Source of the DNA: Micromonospora wenchangensis
GTDB taxonomy: Bacteria; Actinomycetota; Actinomycetes; Mycobacteriales; Micromonosporaceae
Assembly (NCBI RefSeq): GCF_002210435.1
Contig: NZ_MZMV01000003.1
Coordinates: 62,001-126,000 of the forward strand
Direction of reading: 5' to 3'
DNA: 64,000 nucleotides
The notes under the pieces were generated by a model, which saw nothing but the letters and a program-made list of their open reading frames with translations, ran no database searches and was not told the DNA's origin. This document shows positions 21,484 through 34,998 of the stretch, piece after piece; positions within the stretch are counted from its first letter, which is position 1; every line of letters begins with the position of its first letter. A program made the position numbers and the translations under genes.

Positions 21484-21758
21484 GCCCCGGCCGCCGGCAC
21501 GAGGGTGAGCCGGGGCGGGCGGACCGCCTCCTGGCAGGTCGGGTACGAGTTCTTCACGTGCTCGGGGAAGTGCTCGGCGGCCGGCGGCGGGGTGAGCCGC
21601 AGCTGACGGGTGTACTCCTGGCAGTTGACGTAGGAGTTCTTCACGTGGGCCGGGATGTGGTCCGGGGGCGGGGTGAGCCGCGCCTCGCGGGCGTACTGGT
21701 CGCAGTTGACGTAGGAACCCTTGACGTGGGCGGGGAAGTGGTCCGGCAGCTCGGTCAT
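21480..21758 (-). CDS. Three-repeat small peptide, candidate multicore RiPP precursor or hydroxylase substrate
   Basis: This 92-residue peptide consists almost wholly of three 27-residue repeats: residues 6-32, 33-59 and 62-88, with a two-Ala insertion before the third. The repeat consensus is [DE]H[FI]P[AE]HVK[NG]SY[VP][NT]C, followed by a variable stretch with Arg and ending RLT-Pro-rich. Each repeat has one Cys, one invariant SY, one invariant HVK and an RLT end. There is no signal peptide or membrane segment, and a leader of only five residues (MTELP). The codons differ between repeats where the residues do not (Pro ccc/ccg, Val gtc/gtg, Ser tcc/tcg), so selection acts on the protein. The gene overlaps the JmjC hydroxylase gene by 4 nt. 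The start could lie further upstream (ATG at 21836), but the MTELP start keeps only the repetitive part. I recognise no described family. Confidence 0.8.
   Translation of the reverse strand: MTELPDHFPAHVKGSYVNCDQYAREARLTPPPDHIPAHVKNSYVNCQEYTRQLRLTPPPAAEHFPEHVKNSYPTCQEAVRPPRLTLVPAAGA
21495..21743 (-). repeat. Three in-frame 81-bp repeats within the small peptide gene
   Basis: Units are at 21743-21663, 21662-21582 and 21575-21495. The first two are directly abutted; the third is offset by 6 bp encoding Ala-Ala. The pattern HxPxHVKxSYxxC recurs at exact 27-residue spacing. Confidence 0.9.
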
Positions 21759-21874
21759 GGGGCCAGTCAACGGGCCCCGGCGTCCCGGCCACCAGGGGCC
21801 GGTGTCCCGGCTACCCGGGACGTTCCCGCAGGTCATGGGTAGACTGCCGGCCGGAAACGATCATCGGAAGGGCC

Positions 21875-22579
21875 ATGACGAAGAGCTACGAGGTGCCGCT
21901 GCTGGTGCTGACCGCGGCGACCGGGGCGGTCGACGGCGTCAGCTATCTCGCCCTGGACCGGGTGTTCACCGGCAACATGACAGGCAACGTGCTCTTCATC
22001 GGGTTCGGGCTGGCCGGGGTGTCCGGCCTGCCGGTGCTCAACAACCTGGTGGCGTTGCTGACGTTCATGCTCGGCGCGGTGCTCGCCGCCCGGCTGACCC
22101 GGGGCGCGCCGGGGCCGGCGGCGCTGCCCGCCGCCGGGCTGGCCATCCTGGTCGGTGGCAGCGTGCTGTCGCTCGCCCTGGCCGGGTTCTGGCTCGTCAC
22201 CGGTCCGCCGGCGCACGGCGCGATGCTGGTCGTCACCGGCCTGCTCGCCCTGGTGCTCGGCGCGCAGGCCGCGGCGGTCAAGCACATCGGCATCCGGGAC
22301 CTGTCGACGGTGGTGGTGACCATGACCATGGTGAACCTGTCCACCGACAGCCGGGCCGCCGGTGGCCCCGGCACGGCCTGGCTCCGCCGGTTCGGCGCGA
22401 TCACCACGATGGGCCTGGGCGCGTTCGTCTCCGCGGTGCTGACGTTGCGGGTGAACGGGGCGGTGGCGCTGGTCGTGGCCGGCGCGCTGTTGACTCTCGG
22501 CACGGCGCTGGTCGCGGTGGTCCGCCGCCGTGAGGTCGCCGCAGCGGCGACCGCCGGGCCGTCGCCCAACGGTCACTGA
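21875..22579 (+). CDS. YoaK/DUF1275 family integral membrane protein
   Basis: This 234-residue protein is almost entirely hydrophobic, with about six membrane segments. The N-terminal part carries the family hallmarks GAVDGVSYLALDRVFTGNMTGNVLFIG, here read in two parts (residues 17-30 and 31-43). A second conserved block, GAQAAAVKHIGIRDLSTVVVT, lies near 128-148. The biochemical function of the family is not established. GGAAGGG-like bases precede the ATG. It is divergent from the repeat-peptide gene across a 116-bp region that must hold both promoters. Functional linkage to the peptide unit is not implied by anything beyond this position. Confidence 0.88.
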   Translation: MTKSYEVPLLVLTAATGAVDGVSYLALDRVFTGNMTGNVLFIGFGLAGVSGLPVLNNLVALLTFMLGAVLAARLTRGAPGPAALPAAGLAILVGGSVLSLALAGFWLVTGPPAHGAMLVVTGLLALVLGAQAAAVKHIGIRDLSTVVVTMTMVNLSTDSRAAGGPGTAWLRRFGAITTMGLGAFVSAVLTLRVNGAVALVVAGALLTLGTALVAVVRRREVAAAATAGPSPNGH

Positions 22580-22675
22580 CCCGGCGGGTCGCCGCGCCAC
22601 CACGCGCCGGCCGGTCCGCCGTCCGTTCCCCGGCCGACCGGGACACCTTCGGGGGCTGTTAGCCGTCGGCGGGGT

Positions 22676-23242
22676 TCAGCCCCGGGGGCCGAGTCCCGCC
22701 ACGGCCATCCGGAACAGCCGGTCCGCCCGGGCGGCGGGGTCGGGATGGTGCTCGGTGGCCAGGACGATGCCGACGATCAGCGTGATCAGGTCCCCGACCG
22801 TGACGTCCGCCGCGAACGCGCCGTCCTGGACGGCGCGGTGCAGCAGCGGGGCCGCCGCCTCCTCCAACGTCGCCGAGCAGCTGTTCTCGTGCACCGGGTC
22901 GGCCGGAGCGCCGTCGTAGGCCAGCGCGGCGGCCAGCCCCCGGGCGGCGACGGAGTAGACGACGACGTCACCGAGCCATTCCAGGAGTGCCGCCCGGCTG
23001 TCGTCCCGGCCGGTCAGCTCCTCGGCGCGGACCCGCAGGGCCTCGACCCGTTCCCGGGAGACCGCTTCCAGCAGCGCCCGGCGGGTGGGGAAGTGACGGC
23101 GCACGGTCGCCGAGCCGACCCCCGCGGTGCGGGCGATCTGTTCCAGGGACGCACCGGCACCGTGCACCGCCACCTCCCGCTCGGCCACGGCGAGGATGCG
23201 CGAGTAGTTGCGCCGGGCGTCGGCGCGCTGGCCGTCGGCCAT
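22676..23242 (-). CDS. TetR-family transcriptional regulator
   Basis: This 188-residue regulator has an N-terminal helix-turn-helix (YSRILAVAEREVAVHGAGA, then IARTAGVGSATVRRHFPTRRALLEAV, about residues 15-60) and a C-terminal ligand-binding domain of the TetR_C type. It is transcribed divergently from an NmrA-family gene, and the 92-bp region between them holds two copies of the same GC-rich palindrome. This is the classic arrangement for a local repressor of itself and its neighbour. Confidence 0.92.
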   Translation of the reverse strand: MADGQRADARRNYSRILAVAEREVAVHGAGASLEQIARTAGVGSATVRRHFPTRRALLEAVSRERVEALRVRAEELTGRDDSRAALLEWLGDVVVYSVAARGLAAALAYDGAPADPVHENSCSATLEEAAAPLLHRAVQDGAFAADVTVGDLITLIVGIVLATEHHPDPAARADRLFRMAVAGLGPRG

Positions 23243-23263
23243 GACGTTCCTCTCCGACCTTGA

Positions 23264-23285
23264 TAAGTGGCGGGGCCCGCCGTAT
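23264..23285 (+). promoter_or_regulatory. Operator-like site 1 of the TetR/NmrA intergenic region
   Basis: The core GGCGGGGCCCGCCGT is itself nearly palindromic and recurs in inverse orientation at 23298-23320, with flanking TAA also conserved. It lies 22 bp upstream of the TetR start codon. Confidence 0.6.
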
Positions 23286-23297
23286 CGTACCCGACAG

Positions 23298-23320
23298 AAA
23301 ACGGCGGGCCCCGCCGTTTA
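23298..23320 (-). promoter_or_regulatory. Operator-like site 2 of the TetR/NmrA intergenic region
   Basis: This is the inverted copy of site 1 (read on the minus strand: TAAACGGCGGGGCCCGCCGT). It lies 14 bp upstream of the NmrA start codon and partly abuts its GGAGGAG ribosome binding site, so bound repressor would block transcription of this gene. Confidence 0.6.
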
Positions 23321-23334
23321 ATCGGAGGAGCGTC

Positions 23335-24258
23335 ATGTCCACAGCCACCGCCCCCGTCCTGGTCACCGGCGCCACCGGCCGGCAGGGCGGAGCCACCGTC
23401 CGTGCCCTGCGCGCGGCCGGGGTTCCCGTCCGCGCACTGGTCCGCGACCCGGCGACCGACCGCGCCCGCGCCGTCGCCGCCCTCGGTGCCGAGCTGGTCA
23501 CCGGCGATCTGCTCGACCGCGGGTCGGTGGTCCGGGCCGCCGAGGGGGCCCGCGCCGTCTTCTCCGTGCAGATGCCCCCGCTGGGCGCGGCGGGCTTCGA
23601 CTTCGACGGCGAGGTGGCCCAGGGCGTCAACCTCGTCGAGGGCGCACGGGCGGCCGGGGTGCCCCAGTTCGTGCACACCTCCGTCACCGGCGCCGGTCGA
23701 CACGTCGAGGCGGCCGGCTGGGCCGAGGGGCGCTGGGCCCCGATGGCACCCGCCCTCGACGCCAAGAGCGCGATCCAGGACCGGGTGCGCACGGCCGGCT
23801 TCCGGCACTGGACGCTGCTCAAGCCGGGCTTCTTCATGGACAACTTCCTGCCGTCCATGGCCTTCCTGTTTCCGCGTGGCGTCGAGGGCGGGCTGGTCAG
23901 CGTCCTGCGCCCGGAGACCCGGCTGGCGCTGGTCGCGACGGACGACATAGGACGGGCGGCCGCCGCCGCCCTCACCGACCCGGAGCGCTTCGACCGGATC
24001 GAACTGGAACTGGCCAGCGACCACCTGTCGATGACCGAGATCGCCGAGGTCCTGTCCCGGGCGCTGGGCGTACGGCTGGTCGCGCCGCAGATGACCGAGC
24101 AGGAGGCCCTCGCCGCCGGCATGCCCGCGATGGGTGCCACCCACGAGTGGATGAACGCGGTCCCCCAACCGGCCCGTCCACGGTACGCACGGGAACTCGG
24201 CCTCCCGCTCACCAGTTTCAGCGCCTGGGCGCAGACGCACCTACGGGCGGACGCCTGA
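23335..24258 (+). CDS. NmrA-family NAD(P)-binding protein (atypical SDR)
   Basis: This 307-residue protein has the N-terminal dinucleotide-binding motif VTGATGRQGGATV and the NmrA/HSCARG-like architecture, which lacks the Tyr-Lys catalytic pair of classical SDRs. Such proteins are NAD(P)H sensors or quinone or ether reductases. The ATG at 23335 has a strong GGAGGAG ribosome binding site 8 bp upstream. It is probably repressed by the adjacent TetR protein. The substrate cannot be told from sequence. Confidence 0.88.
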   Translation: MSTATAPVLVTGATGRQGGATVRALRAAGVPVRALVRDPATDRARAVAALGAELVTGDLLDRGSVVRAAEGARAVFSVQMPPLGAAGFDFDGEVAQGVNLVEGARAAGVPQFVHTSVTGAGRHVEAAGWAEGRWAPMAPALDAKSAIQDRVRTAGFRHWTLLKPGFFMDNFLPSMAFLFPRGVEGGLVSVLRPETRLALVATDDIGRAAAAALTDPERFDRIELELASDHLSMTEIAEVLSRALGVRLVAPQMTEQEALAAGMPAMGATHEWMNAVPQPARPRYARELGLPLTSFSAWAQTHLRADA

Positions 24259-24318
24259 CCCGCGACCTGCGGCGGGTGCTGCGGTACCCGCCGGCACGGC
24301 CGGGAAGACCAAAAACTT

Positions 24319-24335
24319 TTGTGGGGTTCCTACAA
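24319..24335. promoter_or_regulatory. Near-palindromic AT-richer motif upstream of the carboxylase gene
   Basis: TTGTGGGGTTCCTACAA, preceded by CAAAAACTT, is an imperfect inverted repeat that stands out against the GC-rich surroundings. It lies 125 bp upstream of the GTG start of the carboxylase, in a 202-bp gap that otherwise shows only the GGAGG ribosome binding site. It may be an operator or promoter element; the regulator is unknown. Confidence 0.45.
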
Positions 24336-24460
24336 CGGTCACCGCTCAGGGTTCGGTGATTACGACATGGCGCTACCGCCCGGCACCCGGAAGGGTGATC
24401 GCTGTCGGGGGTCGATGCCTTGCGGCGCGTACTCGTGGATCTACCGGAGGAGTCGGTCGG

Positions 24461-29926
<5,466 letters not shown>

Positions 29927-29937
29927 CGCCCGTCGGT

Positions 29938-29984
29938 AACGCCCCGCGCCCCGGCCGCCGTGAGCGGTCGGGGCGCGGGGCGTT
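29938..29984. terminator. Bidirectional hairpin terminator
   Basis: A 15-bp perfect stem (29938-29952 with 29970-29984) is extended by about six further pairs towards the loop. It lies between the convergent carboxylase and acyl-activating enzyme genes. The AAC/GTT ends give a short T-run in both directions. Confidence 0.85.
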
Positions 29985-29991
29985 TCACGGG

Positions 29992-31647
29992 TCAGCCGGT
30001 GCTGGCCGTCGCCCCGACGTCGGCCAGCAGCCGCTGGCGCATCAGGAACTTGCGGACCTTGCCCGTCGGCCCCATCACCACGCCGTCCGCCGGCACCGTG
30101 ACCACCCGCCGCAGCGTCGCGGCGACCACCGGTCCGAGCGCGGCCCGGACCTGGTCGGAGCGGTCGAGTTCCGGGTCGGCGTCCTCGGCGAGCACGAGCA
30201 GCACCTCGGTGACGGTCCGCTCGTCGGCCTCCCGGGCCGCGATGACCGTGCAGTCCCGTACGTCGGGGCAGTGCTTCAGGATGCGTTCCTCGGACAGCGC
30301 CGTGTAGAGCCAGTTGCCGTCGCCCAGGTCGACCGCGTCGCTGGCCCGGTCGACGTGGTGGTAGTTGCCGTCCGGGTCGCGGTACATCAGGTCACCGGTC
30401 AGGTAGTAGCCGCCCAGCCGGGTGCGGAACGTGTTGACCGAGTCGTTCCAGTACCCGAGCGCCAGGGTCGGCGACTTGAGCCCGACGTGCCCCACCTGTC
30501 CCTCGGGGACCTCCTCGCCGGTGGTCACGTCGAGCAGGGCGATCTGCGCGAACGGGTACGGCTTGCCGACGCAGCGGTCGTAGTTGTCGCTGCCGAGGCG
30601 GTGGCTGATCCGGAACGCGCCGTGGCCCATCTCGGTGGAGCCGAGCATGTCGACGAACTTGGACCCGGGCACGTCCACCATCCCCTGCCGGGTGTACGCG
30701 GGGTGGCTGCCCACGGCGACCAGCCGGCGCACGTGCGACTCGTGGGCGCAGTCCCCGGTGTTGAACCAGTTGCGCACGGAACCCAGGTCGCGGGTGGTCA
30801 GGTCGTGGCGGGCCAGCTCGGACCAGGTCACCGCGAAGCCGAAGACGCCTGTCGGCCGCCAGCGTTCGATGGCGTCGAGGATCGTCTCGGCGCTGCTGGC
30901 GAACGGGCCACCCTGCGCCGACAGGTAGAGCAGTTGGTAGCTGTTGCACAGCGCCTGGTTGACCGTGATGATGCCGGCGGCGTGCGCGGCCGGCAGCACG
31001 GACAGCTCGCGCACCTCGCCGTACGGGCGGGATTCGGTGAGCCGGACGGCCCGGATGGCGGCGAACAGCCCGTGGTGCGAGTGGACGATCGCGGCCGGCA
31101 CCCGGGTGGTGCCCGACGAGTGGGTGATGGCGACCGGGTCCTCGGGGTGGTGGCGGTAGTGCGGTGGGGCCTGGTCGGGGTCGCCGGTGCCGGTCTCGGC
31201 GGCGTCGCCGAGGATCGGCACCCCGAGGTCGTGCTCACGCAGCGCGGCGTGGTCGGCGTCGACGACGACGCCGACACCGCGCAGCCGCCTGATGAACTCG
31301 GCTGCCAACTCGATCGGCATGTTGCCGTTCATCAGGGCCGGGATCGCGCCGAGCCGGTTGAGGGCGAAGAAGTTGAGGAACACGTCGGGCGCGGACGTCA
31401 CGTAGACCGCGACCGGGTCACGCCAGCCGACGCCCCGCCGCCGGAACCAGTCGGCGCGGGCGGCGACCCGTTCGGTCAGGGTGGCCAACGACAGCGGCGT
31501 CCAGGCGGGGATGCCGTCCACGTCGACGTCGAAGGTCACCCGGGGTGAATCCGGGTCGGCACCGTGTTCGGCGAGCCGGAGCAGCACGTTGCCGGCCCCC
31601 AGCTCCATGTCGGCAGCGAGCGTCGCCCGGAAGTTGTCGGCACCCAA
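29992..31647 (-). CDS. AMP-dependent acyl-CoA/acyl-ACP synthetase (ANL superfamily)
   Basis: This 551-residue ANL enzyme activates a carboxylic acid as its adenylate and should transfer it to CoA or an ACP. Visible motifs are HSSGTTRVPAA (A3), MLGSTEMGHG (A5), YLTGDLMYRDPDGNYHHVDR (A7-A8) and the C-terminal catalytic lysine in GPTGKVRKFL. A3 lacks the usual glycine and lysine (TGxPKG is replaced by TRVPAA). The start is a TTG at 31647, chosen because GAGGAG lies about 8 bp upstream and no ATG or GTG in frame has a ribosome binding site. It is the last gene of a run with a glycosyltransferase and an ABC exporter. In this context it may load a starter or side-chain acid onto one of the free ACPs. 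The acid is unknown. Confidence 0.9.
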   Translation of the reverse strand: MGADNFRATLAADMELGAGNVLLRLAEHGADPDSPRVTFDVDVDGIPAWTPLSLATLTERVAARADWFRRRGVGWRDPVAVYVTSAPDVFLNFFALNRLGAIPALMNGNMPIELAAEFIRRLRGVGVVVDADHAALREHDLGVPILGDAAETGTGDPDQAPPHYRHHPEDPVAITHSSGTTRVPAAIVHSHHGLFAAIRAVRLTESRPYGEVRELSVLPAAHAAGIITVNQALCNSYQLLYLSAQGGPFASSAETILDAIERWRPTGVFGFAVTWSELARHDLTTRDLGSVRNWFNTGDCAHESHVRRLVAVGSHPAYTRQGMVDVPGSKFVDMLGSTEMGHGAFRISHRLGSDNYDRCVGKPYPFAQIALLDVTTGEEVPEGQVGHVGLKSPTLALGYWNDSVNTFRTRLGGYYLTGDLMYRDPDGNYHHVDRASDAVDLGDGNWLYTALSEERILKHCPDVRDCTVIAAREADERTVTEVLLVLAEDADPELDRSDQVRAALGPVVAATLRRVVTVPADGVVMGPTGKVRKFLMRQRLLADVGATASTG

Positions 31648-31796
31648 CGAGTTGTCTCCTCACCTGGCACGCTCACGGTCGCCGCACCCCGGCGCAGCAG
31701 CCGATCTGGGACACGCTCAGGCTAGAGCGCCGATCACCGGCAGACAATGGCCAACATCAATCCTGGTCACGCCGCCCGGTCCACGGCGGGTCGGGG

Positions 31797-32561
31797 TCAG
31801 GAGACCTCGCGGTTGAACAGGTGCGACGACCAGACCAGGCTGACCGCGGCCAGCACGATCATGATGAGGGCGCCCTGCCAGACCACGGGTTCGGTGATCT
31901 GCCCGTTGAACAACGCCCGCATGCCGTTGGTCGCCCAGGAGAACGGGTTCCAGACCGCGACCTGCTGGATCCACAGTGGTGCCAGCACGAGCGGGATGAG
32001 CACCCCGGCGAGCAGTGAGATCGGCTGGCCGACGGTGTTGACCAGCACGCCGAGGCTGTTCTCGTTGCGTACCAGCAGCGCGATGTCGTACGAGATCGAG
32101 GTGCTCAGCAGCACCATCACCGACAGCAGCGCGTACGAGATGAGCAGGTTGCCCAGGTGCACCCGCAACCCGAACGGCAACGCCACGACCGTGATGATCA
32201 CCGCCTGCACCACGTTGAGGCAGACGTGCATCAGGGCCCGGCCCAGCAGCAGGCCGGTCCGGCTCACCGGGGTCACCCGGCACCTGTCGATGATGCCGGC
32301 GCGCAGCGCGCTGAGCAGCCCGTACCCGGCGAACAGGCCACCGAACAGGCCCATCGCCACGAACAGGCCGGGCACGTAGATGCGGTAGGCGTCGGCGTAC
32401 GAGGAAGCGCCCCGGTCGACCATCACCACCTTGAGGAACGGGGCGAACAGGATGAGGTAGGTGACCGGCTGGGCCAGGCTGAACGCCACCATCACCGGGT
32501 TGCGCACCATCAGGCCGACCTCCTGTTGGAAGATCAGCCAGGTGTCGCGGACCAGTTTCAC
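31797..32561 (-). CDS. ABC-2 type transporter permease (DrrB-like)
   Basis: This 254-residue membrane protein has about six hydrophobic segments and the ABC-2 architecture of DrrB-type antibiotic exporters (e.g. PVTYLILFAPFL and PISLLAGVLIPLVLAPL). The GTG start at 32561 follows GAGGAG. It lies 25 bp after the ATPase gene and forms the membrane half of the same exporter. In a biosynthetic region such pairs usually export the product and give self-resistance. Confidence 0.92.
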   Translation of the reverse strand: MKLVRDTWLIFQQEVGLMVRNPVMVAFSLAQPVTYLILFAPFLKVVMVDRGASSYADAYRIYVPGLFVAMGLFGGLFAGYGLLSALRAGIIDRCRVTPVSRTGLLLGRALMHVCLNVVQAVIITVVALPFGLRVHLGNLLISYALLSVMVLLSTSISYDIALLVRNENSLGVLVNTVGQPISLLAGVLIPLVLAPLWIQQVAVWNPFSWATNGMRALFNGQITEPVVWQGALIMIVLAAVSLVWSSHLFNREVS

Positions 32562-32586
32562 TGCGGCTCCTCTCGTGCCGGCCGGG

Positions 32587-33567
32587 TCACTCCTGAAGGG
32601 AGCGGCCGGTCTTGGCCAGGAAGACGTCGTCGAGGCTGGGCCGGCGGGCCTCGATCGCCCCCGGCTCGACCCCCCGCGTCAACAGGGTGCGCATGATCTG
32701 CGGAATCGCCGTCGCGGCACTGTCCACGTAGAGGCGCAGAGTCCCGTCGACCGCCTCCGACGAGTGCACGTACGGCTGCTCGGCCAGCAGCTTCGCGGCG
32801 ATCGGCAGGTCGGCGTCGGCCGGGCCGTCGGTCACGTCGGCGCGGGTCAGGTCGATCGCGACCACGTCACCGGAGATCTCCCGCTTGAGATCCGACGGGG
32901 TGCCCTCGGCGACGATCCGGCCACCGTCGATGATGGACAGCCTGTCGCACAGGGTGTCGGCCTCGTCGAGGTAGTGGGTGGTGAGGAAGATCGTCATGCC
33001 CTCGGCACGCAGCCGCCGGACCTCCTGCCACATCCGTACCCGGCTCGGCGGGTCCAGCCCGGCGGTCGGTTCGTCGAGGAAGATGACCTGCGGAGAGTGG
33101 ATCACCCCGAGCGCCACGTCGAGCCGCCGACGCTGCCCCCCGGAGTACGTCCTGATCCGCCGGTCGGCGAAGTCGTCGAGCTGGAACGCCCCGATCGCCG
33201 CCTCGGCCCGGCGCTGCGCCTCGGCCTTGCCGAAGCCGTACAGCCGGGCCTGGAGCACCAGGTCCCGGCGGGCCGTAGAGTCGTCGTAGGTGCCGCTGGC
33301 CTGGGCCACGAAACCGATCTGCCGGCGCACCTGGGCCGGGGCCCGCAGCAGGTCGACACCCGCGATCGTCGCCCGGCCCCCGTCCGGGCGGATCAGCGTG
33401 GCCAGCATCCGCATGGTGGTGGACTTGCCCGCGCCGTTGGGGCCGAGGAACCCGACGATCTCGCCCCGCTCCACGGCGAAGTCCACCCCCCGCACCGCCT
33501 CGACGGTGCCGGCCTTGCGGCCACGGCCGACCCGGTAGGACTTGCGCAGGCCGGTGGCCTCGATCAT
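32587..33567 (-). CDS. ABC transporter ATP-binding protein (DrrA-like)
   Basis: This 326-residue ATPase has Walker A (GPNGAGKSTTMRML), the signature YSGGQRRRLDVALG, Walker B (VIFLDEPTAGLDP) and the H-loop (TTHYLDEAD), followed by the C-terminal extension typical of DrrA. The ATG at 33567 is chosen because GAGGAGG lies just upstream and family proteins begin with MIEATGLRKSY. Longer upstream reading is not supported. It pairs with the permease gene 25 bp downstream. Confidence 0.95.
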   Translation of the reverse strand: MIEATGLRKSYRVGRGRKAGTVEAVRGVDFAVERGEIVGFLGPNGAGKSTTMRMLATLIRPDGGRATIAGVDLLRAPAQVRRQIGFVAQASGTYDDSTARRDLVLQARLYGFGKAEAQRRAEAAIGAFQLDDFADRRIRTYSGGQRRRLDVALGVIHSPQVIFLDEPTAGLDPPSRVRMWQEVRRLRAEGMTIFLTTHYLDEADTLCDRLSIIDGGRIVAEGTPSDLKREISGDVVAIDLTRADVTDGPADADLPIAAKLLAEQPYVHSSEAVDGTLRLYVDSAATAIPQIMRTLLTRGVEPGAIEARRPSLDDVFLAKTGRSLQE

Positions 33568-33605
33568 CGAGCCTCCTCGGACGGGGACGACGCCGGGCCA
33601 CGGGG

Positions 33606-33632
33606 GGGTGTCGACCATGGACGGCGACACCC
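33606..33632 (-). terminator. Possible attenuator hairpin between glycosyltransferase and exporter genes
   Basis: An 8-bp stem (GGGTGTCG at 33606-33613, CGACACCC at 33625-33632) lies in the 81-bp gap between the glycosyltransferase stop and the exporter ATPase start. It could lower read-through within the operon. It is short, so the call is weak. Confidence 0.3.
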
Positions 33633-33648
33633 GTGCGGGTGCGTCAGG

Positions 33649-34830
33649 TCAGGCTAGTGCGGCCGTACCCGAAGGACAATGCTCGATGGGCCGGGCGGCC
33701 AGGGCGGCCAGGTGCCGGGCGGCGGCGGCCGCGCCACCGGCGGCGGCGAACGACTCGCCCACCCGGCGGGCCCCCTCCCGGTAGCCCGGATCGTCGAGGA
33801 CGGCGGTCAGCGCGGCGGTGAGGTCCGCCGGGGTGGCCGAGGCGAACGCGACCTCGGTGCCGGCGCCCGCGTCGGTCACCTGACGGGCCACCGTCGGGTG
33901 GTCGTGCCGGATCGGCGCGACGACCACCGGCACGCCGTGCGCCAACGCCTCGGTGATGGTGCCCAGCCCGCCGTGCGACACCACCGCGTCCAGCCGGGGC
34001 ATCAGCTCCAGCACCGGCACCCGGGGGGCGGCCAGCACGTGCGCGGGCGGCTCGGGCAGCACGTCGGGCGAGGCGGTGACCACCACCTGCACCCGGTCGG
34101 CCAGGGCCGCCGTCGCGGCCATCATCCGCCGGTAGAAGTCCCGGGCCAGGTGCTCGGCCATCGTCCCGACGGTGACCAGCACATGCCGGCGGGAAGGGTC
34201 CCAGGCGGCCCAGTCGAAGGCCGGCGCGTCGGGGTGGTGACCCAGGGCCGGGCCGGTCAGCACGCACCGCGCCGGCAGCGGCGTCGCGCCGGTCAGCGCC
34301 GTGCTGGTCAACCCCAGCACCAGGTACGGCGAGAACCGCAGGTCGATCGCGTCGTCGACGGGCAGGTCGGTCATCGCCCACACCCTGCCCAGTTGCGCGC
34401 GCACGTGGTCGCCGAACCCGGGCAGGTCCGGCGGGGTGAGTTCCAGCGCGCCGACGCAGAAGGTCGCCCACGGCACCCCGTGCCGGTGCGCGGCCAGCGC
34501 GCCGACCAACGCGTACTGGTCGACGACGACGACGTCCGGCCGGTGGTCGGCGACCGCCCGGTCGACGGCGTCCCGGATGAACCGGTTGACCGGCAGCACG
34601 TGCCCCTCCCAGAGGGTGCGCACCGACGCCATGCCGGTCTCGCCGTCGAGGCGGAAGTACCGCTTGCCGGTCGGGTAGAGCGTCGCGTCGGGGCCGATCA
34701 GCGGGCGCAGGTCGGTGCGGGGACCGCACCACGCCACCTCGTGCCCGGCTGCCCGGAGCGCCTGGCCGATGGCGAGCGGGGCGTTGAGATGCGACGCCAC
34801 CGGCAGGACGACGAACAGGAAGCGGGACAC
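33649..34830 (-). CDS. Glycosyltransferase of the GT1/MGT (macrolide) type
   Basis: This 393-residue GT-B enzyme should transfer a sugar from a nucleotide donor to a small-molecule acceptor. The N-terminal half starts SRFLFVVLPVASHLNAPL, the usual acceptor-domain opening. The C-terminal half has the donor-binding region with the conserved DAVVSHGGLGTITEAL and VPVVVAPIRHDHPTVARQV. The GTG at 34830 is taken as start because the family N-terminus follows immediately. It heads the leftward run glycosyltransferase, ABC ATPase, permease, acyl-activating enzyme, and is divergent from the KAS III gene. No nucleotide-sugar genes are in the window, so the sugar cannot be predicted. Confidence 0.92.
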   Translation of the reverse strand: MSRFLFVVLPVASHLNAPLAIGQALRAAGHEVAWCGPRTDLRPLIGPDATLYPTGKRYFRLDGETGMASVRTLWEGHVLPVNRFIRDAVDRAVADHRPDVVVVDQYALVGALAAHRHGVPWATFCVGALELTPPDLPGFGDHVRAQLGRVWAMTDLPVDDAIDLRFSPYLVLGLTSTALTGATPLPARCVLTGPALGHHPDAPAFDWAAWDPSRRHVLVTVGTMAEHLARDFYRRMMAATAALADRVQVVVTASPDVLPEPPAHVLAAPRVPVLELMPRLDAVVSHGGLGTITEALAHGVPVVVAPIRHDHPTVARQVTDAGAGTEVAFASATPADLTAALTAVLDDPGYREGARRVGESFAAAGGAAAAARHLAALAARPIEHCPSGTAALA

Positions 34831-34998
34831 GTCGATATTCTGGCACGCGTTGACAGCGACCGACGCCGCTGATGGGATTCCTGACGTGGCGGTCGACGAG
34901 CAACGTTCCCGGGTGCGACCGTCCACTGTGTCCTGCGGCGGTGCGAGGGGTTCCGGCCCGGTCGCCGGCCACCCCCGGTCGACTGAGGCACCGGCGGC

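Noticed and set aside
21480..21836. Longer form of the repeat peptide starting at an ATG at 21836
   Set aside because: The added 26 residues (MTCGNVPGSRDTG...) show no repeat or leader-like pattern and would run into the divergent promoter region; the start at 21758 keeps the repetitive part. It cannot be fully excluded.
21875..22579. YoaK-like membrane protein as the exporter of the repeat peptide
   Set aside because: It is divergently transcribed and its family has no known transport role for peptides; position alone is not enough.
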